From assembly GCF_029962835.1 (NCBI RefSeq), contig NC_080575.1, positions 41,268,336 through 41,332,335 on the forward strand: DNA of 64,000 nt. Reading direction: 5' to 3'. The DNA comes from Magnolia sinica (lineage: Eukaryota > Streptophyta > Magnoliopsida > Magnoliales > Magnoliaceae). Under the pieces are notes generated by a model that was given only the letters and a program-made list of their open reading frames with translations, did not search any database and was not told where the DNA came from. Shown piece by piece: positions 48,001 through 50,900 of the stretch. Numbering within the stretch: position 1 is the stretch's first letter; each line of letters begins with the position of its first letter. A program made the position numbers and the translations under genes.

Positions 48001-48971
48001 TCATTAATGGGAACCAATTACCAGAGTTACTTACAAGAAGCAAACAGAGTACTTAAGCCATGGTTGGTACATGATTTCAACACCTGTTTCCAGATCAGAT
48101 CTCTCTTTTATCTCCTTTCATGCTTGTCAAGTTTTTAGCCTTCCAAGTGGTTCCCATGGTTGTGATCCTGTTCCACTGTTGATCTGATCATCCACGTCCC
48201 AAAGATTTCCCAGATTTGGAAAATGCCCATCCGTCCAATATTGGAGCCTTTTCTCTGTCGAGTGTGGACTATTACTCGTAAACTTCTTTTTCTTTTCTTT
48301 TCTTTCTTTCTTTCCGTCTTTTTTTCAAATCCTTATTTGCATGCCTTGCTGATTGAAGGATATTACCATCGGGGAGATCTTTGGTATACTGTCTATCTGT
48401 GGTGGGCTCTCCCATGTCAACAGCCTGTATCAACAAACCATGGGGCACTTGTAAAAAATAACAGATCAGAGGATGCTATAAACAACCTCAGGTTGAGGAT
48501 CATATACTTGCTCATTGTAGAATATAATATTCGATCCATAAATGGTATGTTGCAGTGGGTGGCTTTTGATAGCAGAAGTAAGAAGCAGGTTGGACCCAAA
48601 AAATGGAGGAGCAGACCCAGAGATGTTCTCCAAAGCTGTCCAGGGGCTTGGGTTTACTTCCATATCTAAGGTGGTTTTGTGTTTTTATCTCTGCTAGGCA
48701 ATGATGACAAGCATTGCTAATGAGTAAGCCTGTGTTTTTGTGTAGGATTTCTCGAACAAAATGTTCGTGCTTTTTTACTTCAAGAAAAAGGTATTCTCTT
48801 CTATTTTTGCTTTTTAAATGAAAATGACCAAAAAAAAAAGAGAGAAAAAAATAGAACATGGATTTTGGTGAATTTTCCTGACTGTTACAGCTGTCATTGC
48901 AGGAGGGTAAAAAACGAGTTAAGGACATTGAGTGGCCAGAGTTGAAGCCTTGTCTATATAAGCGTCGCTAA
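6065..48971 (+). CDS. RRP8: Ribosomal RNA-processing protein 8 (25S rRNA adenine-N1 methyltransferase), 9 exons
   Basis: Rrp8 is the nucleolar SAM-dependent enzyme that puts N1-methyladenosine on large-subunit rRNA. I rebuilt nine exons: 6065-6382, 11092-11153, 16404-16455, 41764-41878, 42022-42116, 47956-48062, 48556-48670, 48746-48790, 48903-48971. They sum to 978 nt, 325 residues plus TAA, in frame with GT/AG at every junction. Residues 1-50 are basic and repetitive (a xSGKRK-like word three times). A Q6 run at 72-77 is coded mostly by CAG. From residue 101 the conserved methyltransferase starts: STPFLDKMRARL, then [12 protein letters not shown] motif I VADFGCGDARLS (177-188), FSIDL with acidic D199, [17 protein letters not shown] (220-236), [11 protein letters not shown], and the terminal CLYKRR. 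No stop or frameshift breaks it. Intron 3 (25.3 kb) carries a Gypsy element and many MITEs. Residue 250 is Cys where I would expect Ser or another small residue. The start is the first ATG of the open frame. Identification comes from remembered plant RRP8 sequence and is strong. Confidence 0.93.
6603..6960 (-). mobile_element. LTR-retroelement leader / gag-start fragment in RRP8 intron 1
   Basis: On the - strand the motif GGTATCAGAGCT (6939-6950), the usual start of an initiator-Met-tRNA primer binding site, is followed by an open frame of about 120 codons with imperfect internal repeats (MATWTTR-, [12 protein letters not shown]). No protease or RT follows. It is probably the first part of a retroelement, but the family is not identifiable. 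Confidence 0.4.
6981..7260. mobile_element. hAT-like remnant built of ATATCG/CGATAT words
   Basis: Starts with CAGTGTTGGTAATATTGATA, a hAT-style CAGTGTT terminus, followed by many copies of GATATTAT, ATATCG and TATCGCA and their complements. The other end and a target duplication were not found. The first 65 bp are closely matched at 20590-20650. Confidence 0.45.
7665..8110. mobile_element. GGGCCCACC-type foldback MITE copy
   Basis: Left arm GGTGGGGCCCACCTTGATGT, right arm ACATACATCATGATGGGGCT, with the inverted inner words GAGATCCAAAGCTCAACTAG and CCACTTGAGCTTTGAATCGG and a central block on a dozen lines of the family consensus. The outer ends are diverged, so the true element may be about 20 bp longer on each side. 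Confidence 0.75.
8170..8678. mobile_element. Full-length GGGCCCACC-type foldback MITE copy
   Basis: Shows the longest terminal inverted repeat: GTTACCGTGGAACAGCTTAG at left matches the reverse complement of CTAAGCTACTACACGGGTAAC at right. Arms then run through TGGGCCCATCTTGATG and CATCAAGGTGGGCCC, and inward to AATAACCATTAAAAACTTT. About 509 bp. It defines the outer end of the family best. Confidence 0.8.
8721..9137. mobile_element. GGGCCCACC-type foldback MITE copy
   Basis: TGTGGGCTCCGCATGATATA at left against ACACGCACATCATGGTGGG at right. The inner inverted words GAATGCCCACCATTAAAAAC and TTTTTAATAGTGAGTGTTCA and the central ACACCTGGATGAATAGAAAA are all present. Confidence 0.75.
9148..9303. 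mobile_element. Partial foldback MITE (centre only)
   Basis: Contains the family loop (GCCATCCAACCTGTTG, AAGACTTGGATGAAGAG, TTTTGTGGCCCATGAAAAG) and the start of the right arm (TATGGTCCACCT), then stops at an A-rich junction. The left arm is missing, so it is a recombined or deleted copy abutting the preceding one. Confidence 0.65.
9425..9704 (-). mobile_element. CAGTGTT-ended element, copy 1
   Basis: Reads on the - strand from CAGTGTTTGAAATATCGG (ending at 9704). It contains CGATAC/GTATCG words and a unique part (GTGTGTATTAAGGTCTTTTT) nearly repeated at 32590-32872. The terminus suggests a non-autonomous hAT, but the other end is not defined. Confidence 0.5.
9705..10008. other. Intron 1 spacer, nothing recognised
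   Basis: No repeat end, domain or splice-like signal in RRP8 phase was recognised between the two neighbouring elements. Confidence 0.5.
10208..10301. repeat. (CT)n microsatellite array
   Basis: Three CT runs interrupted by GATCTTTAAATA and AATCTTTCTT. They lie opposite a GA array 160 bp downstream. Confidence 0.95.
10464..10520. repeat. (GA)n microsatellite
   Basis: A continuous GA run of about 57 bp. Long serine-leucine open frames on the opposite strand are artefacts of it. Confidence 0.95.
11092..11153 (+). CDS. RRP8: RRP8 exon 2
   Basis: 62 bp coding [20 protein letters not shown] plus two bases of a split serine codon. The acceptor is GCGCAG, the donor GTATGG. Too short to stand out as an open frame, but an exact family match in the required phase. 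Confidence 0.9.
11154..12900. other. RRP8 intron 2, unassigned part
   Basis: No protein domain or repeat boundary recognised. The 11690-12120 part is purine-rich with short frames and could be old retroelement sequence, but I cannot name it. Confidence 0.5.
12905..13035. mobile_element. Right-half fragment of GGGCCCACC-type MITE
   Basis: Diverged right arm: TTTTGAATTGGCCTGATTTT, GGGCCCATGGCTAAAGG, CATCAACACATCACAATGGGG. No left arm precedes it. Confidence 0.5.
13112..13418. mobile_element. Second type of foldback MITE
   Basis: ATAAGTTACTGTCCACCC at left pairs with GGGTGGACTGTAACTTAT at right. Pairing continues through CCTACACAATAGGTTGGCCC / GGGCTAACCTATTGGACGAG and GGGGATCACCTTA / AAGGTGATCCTCC. 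A short TG repeat flanks it at 13072-13088. Confidence 0.7.
13472..13688 (-). pseudogene. Start of internal region (gag side) of a Tat-type Gypsy fragment
   Basis: On the - strand, the sequence after the LTR end at 13689 opens a 71-codon frame ([20 protein letters not shown]...) with no known domain. Its position directly downstream of an LTR suggests the leader or gag start of the element. It is cut off at 13472. Confidence 0.35.
13689..14278 (-). mobile_element. Tat-type Gypsy LTR, left arm of a palindrome
   Basis: Read on the - strand it starts TGTTATGGGGAAAATC, has a TATA-like TATAAATAC near 13850 and ends in CA at 13689. It is homologous, in inverted orientation, to 14820-15398. Both LTRs are preceded in their own orientation by related internal sequence, so this is not two independent solo LTRs. 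Confidence 0.7.
14279..14819. repeat. Inner arms and spacer of LTR palindrome
   Basis: Left arm words CCATTTCCATGAGCTCGGGA, GGTTAGCTAGGTTCGTCTAT and GATTTTGTCGCCTAGTGATG return inverted at the right (TCATCACTAGGCGACAAAAT, AGCTAACCAC, CTGAGCTCATGGACATAG). About 120 bp between roughly 14490 and 14610 is unpaired. A polypurine tract (GAATTAGGGGGGCAAC) precedes the right LTR, so the arms are 3' internal sequence of a Gypsy element. Confidence 0.7.
14820..15398 (+). mobile_element. Tat-type Gypsy LTR, right arm of a palindrome
   Basis: Starts TGTTATGGGAAAAATCG after a polypurine tract, with a TATA-like CCTATAAATACA near 15249. Homology to the inverted left LTR ends at CTACTGGTG near 15398, so its 3' end is truncated. 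Confidence 0.7.
15399..16403. other. RRP8 intron 2, 3' part
   Basis: Mostly unassigned. Around 15790-15835 the words CCTTGTCCCAGCTATTTGGG look like the 3' end of an RTE-type LINE also seen at 35380. The last 25 bp are the pyrimidine-rich acceptor of RRP8 exon 3. Confidence 0.45.
16404..16455 (+). CDS. RRP8: RRP8 exon 3
   Basis: 52 bp coding the end of the split serine and [17 protein letters not shown]. The acceptor has a good pyrimidine tract (TTTTCTTTTCAG), the donor is GTAAGA. It is followed by the 25.3-kb intron. Confidence 0.9.
16456..17073. other. Start of RRP8 intron 3, unassigned
   Basis: A GT-rich part at 16690-16960 could be decayed LINE sequence, but no motif is firm. Confidence 0.4.
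17074..17330 (+). mobile_element. LINE (L1-type) 3' end remnant
   Basis: The + frame reads [16 protein letters not shown], the typical end of a plant LINE reverse-transcriptase protein, then a stop, a short 3' UTR (TAGTTTGTGAGG) and TTTAATAAAATT. It is 5'-truncated as usual for LINE insertions. Confidence 0.65.
17331..18653. other. RRP8 intron 3, unassigned
   Basis: No domain recognised. The segment 18380-18610 (ending GATGTGGGACAAAATAA) resembles common dispersed plant repeat sequence, but I cannot name the family. Confidence 0.4.
18654..18735. repeat. ATGCGATCGCAT-word array
   Basis: After CAATGTTGTCAAATC (hAT-style end) come clustered ATATGCRATCRCATA words and their complements, then a poly-T/A tract. 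Related words fill 33240-33475. Confidence 0.5.
19171..19402. mobile_element. CCGTTACGG-word foldback element
   Basis: Ends GGTGTTCCAAAATGGTAACG and, inverted at the right, GGTATTCAAAATCGGTTACG. In between are about a dozen GTAACGG / CCGTTAC words in both orientations. No clear target duplication. Related elements lie at 60815-61120 and, as a fragment, at 29930-30025. Confidence 0.6.
19380..20190 (-). pseudogene. hAT transposase remnant
   Basis: Two - strand pieces match plant Ac-like hAT transposases as I remember them. 20185-19904 holds a region like the catalytic core up to [18 protein letters not shown] then [14 protein letters not shown] and [10 protein letters not shown]. 19694-19380 holds [20 protein letters not shown], which precedes the dimerisation domain. 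The frames are separate and interrupted, so it is dead. Lengths are far below the 600-700 residues of an intact protein. Confidence 0.65.
20245..20480. repeat. (GA)n microsatellite with duplicated flanks
   Basis: A GA run at 20245-20296, followed by purine-rich, partly duplicated blocks (GAGTTACACACTT twice, ACAAAACAAAAGAAAG twice). Confidence 0.9.
20590..20650. mobile_element. CAATGTTCACAATATCG terminus, hAT-like
   Basis: CAATGTTCACAATATCGATA followed by ATCAGCTGATAT and ATTATCATTATCGC repeats the left end of the element at 6981. It marks the end of a further copy whose body cannot be delimited. Confidence 0.4.
20651..21116. other. Unassigned, possible element body
   Basis: Moderately GC-rich, with several short frames but no recognised domain. 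It may belong to the hAT-like element that begins at 20590. Confidence 0.35.
21117..21600. mobile_element. GGGCCCACC-type foldback MITE copy
   Basis: GTGGGGCCCACCGTGAATGT at left and AAATCATGGTGGACCCCAC at right. Inner words CCAAAGCTCTAGTGGATAAC and TGGTCCATTTGAGCTTTGGA are inverted; the loop has CAGGGATGAAGGGAAAACAT. It abuts the next copy at 21635. Confidence 0.75.
21635..21803. mobile_element. Left half of a MITE split by the Gypsy element
   Basis: GAGTAACAAATCAGTGGGTG, then TAGGGCCCACCTTGATGATA and CTCAGGTAGACCACACCACA. The arm stops at the Gypsy LTR (21804). The matching right arm resumes at 31164. Confidence 0.75.
21804..22620 (+). repeat. 5' LTR of Tat Gypsy element
   Basis: 817 bp, TGTTATGGG...CATCAACA. 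A TATA-like ATTATAAGGGA lies near 22417, so transcription would start about 180 bp before the LTR end. Confidence 0.88.
22680..23965 (+). pseudogene. Tat Gypsy gag (frameshifted)
   Basis: Begins at ATG 22680 ([19 protein letters not shown]) but is broken by stops and at least two frame changes before 23220. The retrotransposon gag domain follows at about 23260-23700: [38 protein letters not shown], then a TGA at 23525 and [19 protein letters not shown]. The capsid-like part is recognisable but not translatable as one protein. Confidence 0.75.
24040..24130 (+). pseudogene. Tat Gypsy zinc knuckle
   Basis: The + frame reads [20 protein letters not shown], the CX2-type knuckle variant (C-x2-H-x-D-x-GH/HN-x-D-C) usual in this lineage, 80 codons downstream of the gag domain. 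Confidence 0.65.
24361..24760 (+). pseudogene. Tat Gypsy aspartic protease
   Basis: [16 protein letters not shown] carries the catalytic DTG. It is followed after a frame change and stops by TYNVILG and [20 protein letters not shown], the end of the protease region. A TGA at 24698 replaces an expected arginine. Confidence 0.8.
24760..25760 (+). pseudogene. Tat Gypsy reverse transcriptase
   Basis: [56 protein letters not shown] and the catalytic YVDD (about 25572-25583) are in order. In-frame TAG codons at 25341, 25548 and 25731 fall at positions that are normally glutamine. A one-base loss near 25744 shifts the frame into the RNase H region. Confidence 0.88.
25772..26430 (+). pseudogene. Tat Gypsy RNase H (first)
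   Basis: [54 protein letters not shown] and [20 protein letters not shown] define the RNase H-like domain after RT. A TAG at 26240 interrupts it, then a frame change leads to [17 protein letters not shown]. Confidence 0.85.
26510..26900 (+). pseudogene. Tat Gypsy second (archaeal-type) RNase H
   Basis: [40 protein letters not shown] and [10 protein letters not shown] carry the D-E-D pattern of an extra RNase H. Such a second domain is found in Tat elements. In-frame TAGs lie at 26614 and 26752, and a TGA at 26895. Confidence 0.8.
27060..28075 (+). pseudogene. Tat Gypsy integrase
   Basis: The zinc-binding H-H-C-C part ([16 protein letters not shown] ... WRCDKC) is followed by the core: [13 protein letters not shown] (first Asp), then after a frame change [22 protein letters not shown] (second Asp) and [12 protein letters not shown] (Glu). 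TAGs at 27330, 27390, 27599 and 27677 break it. The C-terminal [12 protein letters not shown] is followed by a local duplication and then foreign sequence. Confidence 0.85.
28021..28221. repeat. Interleaved duplications at the integrase end
   Basis: GTCAAGGTCAGACAATTTCG and the following CCAGGAGATCTT occur at 28020 and again at 28189; GCAGGGGCATTTTCACACTG with GACTCGAGT occurs at 28116 and 28163. The two repeat pairs are nested, as left by template switching or repair. A T27 tract (28232-28258) follows at once. Confidence 0.85.
28259..28815. mobile_element. Foldback MITE copy, subfamily with CTCGAGCTCC ends
   Basis: CTCGAGCTCCAAGTTGTACG and GGTTCAAAGGAGATCAAAG precede the usual arm. The same outer sequence flanks the copy at 31349. 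Loop ACCCGAATGAAGAGGAAAAA and right arm ACACATACATCATGATC are clear. It was inserted into the Gypsy 3' internal region. Confidence 0.7.
28826..29325. mobile_element. GGGCCCACC-type foldback MITE copy
   Basis: GTGGCCCCACCATAATGTAT at left, ACATTCATCACGGGTGGGCC at right. CTCAGGTGGACCACACTATA and CACTCCACCTGAGCTTTGGA are inverted; the loop has GACATGGATGAAGGGAAAAT. It is placed back to back with the previous copy. Confidence 0.75.
29326..29929. other. Insertion in Gypsy 3' region, unassigned
   Basis: AT-rich sequence without a recognised domain. It lies between a MITE and a CCGTTACGG-word fragment. Confidence 0.4.
29930..30025. repeat. CCGTTACGG / CGATACCG word fragment
   Basis: Mixed words ACCGTTACGGGCCGTTACG and CCGTATCGGTATCGG in both orientations, ending GGGATACCTTG, the inverted CAAGGTATCCC end seen in related elements. 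Confidence 0.5.
30357..31163 (+). repeat. 3' LTR of Tat Gypsy element
   Basis: 807 bp, same ends as the 5' LTR. It lacks a short segment of about 14 bp present near 22250 in the 5' LTR. Differences are mainly C/T and G/A. Confidence 0.88.
31164..31345. mobile_element. Right half of the MITE split by the Gypsy element
   Basis: TTCTGGTGTGGTCCACCCAA, ATTTGGATCTGCTTAATTTT and TATATAACAAGGTGGACCAC complete the arm whose partner ends at 21803. The inner TTGGATCTGCTTAATTTTTC is present twice. Confidence 0.7.
31349..31858. mobile_element. Foldback MITE copy, CTCGAGCTCC subfamily
   Basis: CTCGAGCTCCGAGTGGTACA and GGTTCAAAGGAGATCAAAG at left, as at 28320. Loop GATACCTGGATGAAGAGGAA. Right arm AAATACCTCATGATGGGACC ends near CATCAACACACGTACG. 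Confidence 0.7.
31873..32390. mobile_element. Foldback MITE copy, third subfamily
   Basis: The outer arms differ from the other copies: CGAAAGCCTTAGGCAGGAAG and GGAAACCTAGGCGGGCCCAC at left return inverted as GGTGCCACCTAGGTTTCC and CTTCCTGGAAAAGGCTTTCG at right. The inner arms and loop (AGGGATGAACTAAGAAGACA) are recognisably of the same superfamily. Confidence 0.75.
32403..32560. mobile_element. Left-half fragment of foldback MITE
   Basis: GGTGAGGATGGGACTTGACT, CCACACCGTCCAACAGTTTT and GAGATCCAAATCTTACGTAA form the left arm only. It is cut off at a junction with the CAGTGTT-ended element. Confidence 0.6.
32590..32872 (-). mobile_element. CAGTGTT-ended element, copy 2
   Basis: Closely repeats 9425-9704 (CCCTATACAAAGGAAA, GTGTGTATTAAGGTCTTTTT, GAAGTTTCATTGAAAAATTC), ending CGATATTTCGAACACTG. 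Both copies lie just right of a broken MITE. Confidence 0.5.
32957..32996. repeat. (GA)n microsatellite
   Basis: GA run of about 40 bp. Confidence 0.95.
32993..33172. repeat. Purine-rich direct repeats
   Basis: A 48-bp unit (starting CTTGGAATTAAGAAATATAA) occurs at about 33034 and 33082, and GAGTTTGGGGTGAGAATATT with its next 12 bp occurs at 32992 and 33138. This is a local segmental duplication. Confidence 0.8.
33240..33475. repeat. ATGCGATCGCATATG-word array
   Basis: CATATGCGATCGCATATGCC with neighbouring CACCAT and TTTGCATnTGAGTGTGC recurs, giving units of about 55-60 bp. It is dominated by one self-complementary 14-mer and its variants. Same word type as at 18654. Confidence 0.8.
33590..34070. 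repeat. Degenerate tandem repeat of about 50-60 bp
   Basis: The phrase TGACACYGTGAGTCATTGAYAATGACT and the following TGTGCAAA recur with many changes eight or more times. No coding frame persists. Confidence 0.65.
34081..34258. repeat. 89-bp tandem duplication
   Basis: TGAAGTGTTGTGAGTGCGTG and the rest of the unit at 34081-34169 are repeated almost without change at 34170-34258. The near identity suggests a recent event. Confidence 0.9.
34272..35256 (-). mobile_element. Putative LTR, TGTAGACACC type
   Basis: Reads on the - strand from TGTAGACACCCCATTTTGG at 35256. A TATA-like box would be CTTATTTAAGTGG near 34830. An end at TCTGACA (34272) is possible, but no target duplication matches. A 38-bp tandem duplication (AAGCAAATAAAGACATAAAA) lies at 34828-34905. 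Confidence 0.35.
35380..35760 (-). mobile_element. RTE-type LINE 3' end remnant
   Basis: The - strand frames contain [20 protein letters not shown], the conserved C-terminal part of RTE-like plant reverse transcriptases, and the end CCAACCCCAATTAGTTGGGA (complement). It is broken by stops. Confidence 0.65.
35880..36615 (+). mobile_element. L1-type LINE 3' end remnant (zf-RVT region)
   Basis: The + frame 36030-36293 reads [20 protein letters not shown], then [20 protein letters not shown] and Y-C: the zinc-binding C-terminal domain of plant LINE ORF2. It is followed by a 3' UTR ending TTTTGAATAAAATTCTTTG. 5'-truncated. Confidence 0.75.
36616..37895. other. RRP8 intron 3, unassigned, with ATATCG words
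   Basis: 36880-37100 contains AATGTATC / GATATTG words like the hAT-like remnants. 37240-37560 on the - strand may be LINE-derived but has no firm motif. Confidence 0.35.
37897..38150. repeat. TATTGGCCAATA and CGTAGC word cluster
   Basis: GGTATTAAATAACAGTTAC, then CGTATTGGCCGAT and CATATTGGCCAATACGGG, followed by AAATAGCGTATGTAGC and AGTGTACACTACAAGGGTAG. Two degenerate members of the short-word element class lie side by side. Confidence 0.45.
38151..41254. other. RRP8 intron 3, 3' part, unassigned
   Basis: Mostly T-rich DNA with microsatellites (ATT at 38838-38858, CTT near 39018-39038). No domain or clear repeat end seen. Confidence 0.45.
41255..41560 (-). mobile_element. RTE-type LINE 3' end remnant
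   Basis: The - strand reads [39 protein letters not shown], matching the same C-terminal block as at 35380. Stops interrupt it further upstream. Confidence 0.65.
41764..41878 (+). CDS. RRP8: RRP8 exon 4 (SAM motif I)
   Basis: 115 bp from TATCATTCAGG after a GTGTCTTAG acceptor to GGCTGTG before GTGAGA. It codes [18 protein letters not shown] and ends in VADFGCG of SAM-binding motif I; the glycine codon is split. Confidence 0.93.
42022..42116 (+). CDS. RRP8: RRP8 exon 5
   Basis: 95 bp after acceptor ATGTTTCAG, before donor GTAAGT. It codes [17 protein letters not shown] and [13 protein letters not shown], with the acidic residue that binds the SAM ribose. It is 143 bp from exon 4, the normal spacing for this gene type. 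Confidence 0.93.
42117..43387. other. RRP8 intron 5, 5' part
   Basis: No domain seen. 42900-43100 is pyrimidine-rich and 43380 marks the start of Copia sequence; part of it may be the Copia leader or LTR. Confidence 0.4.
43388..44064 (+). pseudogene. Ty1/Copia gag fragment, + strand
   Basis: From ATG 43384 the frames read [31 protein letters not shown], then [20 protein letters not shown] and [17 protein letters not shown], the UBN2-type gag domain. Several frame changes and a missing Trp codon base make it inactive. It probably belongs with the RT piece at 46620. Confidence 0.7.
44430..45240 (-). pseudogene. Ty1/Copia gag fragment, - strand
   Basis: The - strand reads [38 protein letters not shown] and the knuckle remnant [15 protein letters not shown]. 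It is homologous to the + strand copy at 43388 but inverted. It belongs to the element whose primer site and LTR lie at 45688-46573. Confidence 0.7.
45688..45699 (-). other. Copia primer binding site
   Basis: TGGTATCAGAGC on the - strand, the standard match to the 3' part of initiator Met tRNA, directly next to the LTR end TTCAACA. Confidence 0.85.
45700..46573 (-). mobile_element. Copia 5' LTR, - strand, with nested hAT MITE
   Basis: On the - strand it starts TGTTAATGGGAGTGG at 46573 and ends TTGTTCAACA at 45700. Removing the 605-bp hAT MITE and one target duplication copy leaves about 261 bp, a normal Copia LTR size. Confidence 0.75.
45892..46496. mobile_element. hAT MITE with perfect 8-bp target duplication, CGTAGC words
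   Basis: TIR CAGTGTTTCAAATAGCG at left; the right end inverted is CAGTGTTTTAAATAGCG. ATCCTAAT flanks both sides (45884-45891, 46497-46504), the 8-bp duplication of hAT elements. Subterminal regions are filled with CGTAGCG / CGCTACG words in both orientations; the centre is AT-rich with no coding. Confidence 0.92.
46620..46990 (+). pseudogene. Copia reverse transcriptase fragment
   Basis: The + frames read [72 protein letters not shown]: the N-terminal part of Copia RT with the first catalytic Asp ([10 protein letters not shown]). It stops at an (AAAAAAT)n tract (46979-47007). Confidence 0.75.
46991..47955. other. RRP8 intron 5, 3' part
   Basis: No domain recognised. It ends with the acceptor of RRP8 exon 6. 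Confidence 0.5.
47956..48062 (+). CDS. RRP8: RRP8 exon 6
   Basis: 107 bp after acceptor TATTGCAG. It codes [19 protein letters not shown] and [15 protein letters not shown] plus two bases. The donor GTTGGT is weak (G at +5 is missing), yet it is the only GT that keeps the frame into exon 7. Confidence 0.88.
48556..48670 (+). CDS. RRP8: RRP8 exon 7
   Basis: 115 bp after acceptor TGTTGCAG, before donor GTGGTT. It codes [20 protein letters not shown] and [15 protein letters not shown]. The first base completes a TGT codon, giving Cys250. Confidence 0.9.
48746..48790 (+). CDS. RRP8: RRP8 exon 8
   Basis: 45 bp coding [15 protein letters not shown], between acceptor TTTTGTGTAG and donor GTATTC. 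Confidence 0.92.
48903..48971 (+). CDS. RRP8: RRP8 exon 9 with stop codon
   Basis: 69 bp after acceptor GTCATTGCAG. It codes [20 protein letters not shown] and RR then TAA, the conserved C-terminus of plant RRP8. Confidence 0.93.
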   Translation, partial: EGKKRVKDIEWPELKPCLYKRR

Positions 48972-49990
48972 GTAGAGCAGAATTTGACTAAGAAACGTAG
49001 ATGACTGGGCCGGCCTTACCTGGCTGGCTGGTTAGAGATGAGAGTGGTTATGCCGACGGATGGTGGCCTTACATCTGTGAAGAAATATCACAGTTGCAGG
49101 AGTCTGTCGGTCCCAACGGCGAGATAGTGATGCATCAAAGAAAAAAGAAAATTCCATTGGTTGGTCTAACATGCACCCAAAAAATGGCCATCCAGCACAG
49201 CATCCATGTGGGCCCTGCATTAGGGGGATTGCTCCCTTGGGCTACTGAGATTGCTGATTTGAGTCAGCAAGCACTCGTTTTTATGCTTGGCAAGTGGCAA
49301 TAGAGAGCTTTTCATTCTTGCCATATGGGGATGAGAAATTTTCCATACCTTTTAAGAGTGCTTGTCGGAAAGTGACATGGCACTTGGTTTAATAAGTGCA
49401 TTTGTTTTCAAAATCTCAGTCGTTGGAACCTACAGCATGAGTCTGGCAATGCATGCTGTGTGCACTATAAAAGTGGGGCGGATGGATGGTCCGTTGTTTC
49501 AAACCATTGACACCTACTTGTGAGAAGCTATTCACCTGCACGTAGAAATTCATTTTGCCTGCACGCCTATCCACCTGCTTAATCACGTGCTGGCCCGCGT
49601 TGTGTGTATTCCATCCAACCCATACTCCACAATTCAGGCGTATTATATCATTAGGTAGGCCACACCATATAAAACAATCAACAACCACAAAAACATGAAA
49701 TTCACGTGGTGATATGCATAATGGTTGGATCGGCTTGATTTTTGGGGTGTCCATCTGTCACGTTGGGGCGGCTGCTGATACGGATTGGATGCCGTATACA
49801 CACCATGGATGCTGATACAATTTTTTGATGGATGGAATTGATGAGAATATATTTCGTTTTTGGTGTGATATTATGAAATTAGGTATTGTCCAATTTTTGG
49901 ATAAAAAATGTGGTCCCCATGTTATGTTGATGTGGTGGGGCCGTTTTGCCAATTTTTTTTTGGATGGGCATGATGTATGAGAATATCTAT
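48972..49990. other. RRP8 3' UTR and downstream DNA
   Basis: The first few hundred bases should hold the 3' UTR; no unambiguous polyadenylation signal is visible. 49580-49760 contains diverged MITE-like words (GGCCACACCATATAAAAC, GGTTGGATCGGCTTGATTTTT). Confidence 0.4.
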
Positions 49991-50775
49991 TTTCTTCTGT
50001 GATGTTATGAAATGGGTTGAAACAAAAAATAAAAAATAAAAAATAAAAATTGTGAGCCCCACGTATGTTAATTTGGTGGGGCTCATTTGCAGAATTTTCA
50101 ATGAATGTGGGTGGTGGATTTTTTGCAACGTACCACTGATATGTGTGGCTTGAAAATTCTATGGTTGCAATTGCATCTGGACCAGATTATAGTCCATGTG
50201 ATCAAGGGCATGAAAATAGACAGGCGTGTTAAATTGCCAGGACAGCTATTTGGACATGATGCTTCGTTAAAATGGGGTGTTTCATGACCGATCCTACATG
50301 GTTAAATTTTCATGTCGGTATACATGCTCAAGGGCATGCAAAATAGATAATAAGCATGAACAGCATATGGTTCATTAATTTGGATAGGATGATGCACTAG
50401 AAAGGTGTCCCTGTGGATTATCCAAGGGTAAAATTTCATCTTGACCAGATGATCTTATGAATGTGATGAAGGGCATGCAAAATGGACGGTGATGGTGGGC
50501 TTCATATACGTCAGTTTTTTTTTTTTCCGACTCATTAAAGGGGCCTCTGTATAATGGGTTGTCCATGGTTAAGAATATCATTTTTGTTGGATAATCGTAT
50601 CCATATGATCAGGGCATGCAAAATAAATGATAAGGATAAGACGAACTGGCAATGGGCCATTAATTTGGACGGCATGATACAGTGGAAAGGGGCATCTCAC
50701 CGTAGATTATTTTACATGAAAAATTTATATAGATTGGATGATCATGTCCACATGATCCAAGGCTTGCAAAATTAG
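49770..50775. repeat. Degenerate tandem repeat, about 132-146 bp period
   Basis: The phrase GTGATCAAGGGCATGCAAAAT with a following GA/TAAT-type word recurs near 50195, 50327, 50462, 50607 and 50753. Between them GACCAGATGATC / GGTTAAATTTTCAT words recur. A related, shorter direct repeat with GGTGGGGCC lies at 49910-50085. Confidence 0.65.
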
Positions 50776-50892
50776 GGCTGTCAATGGGCTGGGCCTAGGT
50801 TTGGCATTGGCCCAGATTTTGAACTTTTACTGCCAGGCCTATTAAGTTTTTTAAATTTGGGCAGGCCCAAGCTCAGCCCATTGACAGCTCTA
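50773..50892. mobile_element. Small hAT MITE with perfect 8-bp target duplication
   Basis: TIR TAGGGCTGTCAATGGGC; the right end inverted is TAGAGCTGTCAATGGGC. TGCAAAAT flanks both sides (50765-50772, 50893-50900). 120 bp, rich in GGGCC words. It is inserted in the last unit of the tandem repeat. Confidence 0.92.
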
Positions 50893-50900
50893 TGCAAAAT

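Noticed and set aside
49001-49303. 100-codon open frame just after RRP8
   Set aside because: No recognised domain, no conserved context; it lies in the expected 3' UTR and downstream sequence.
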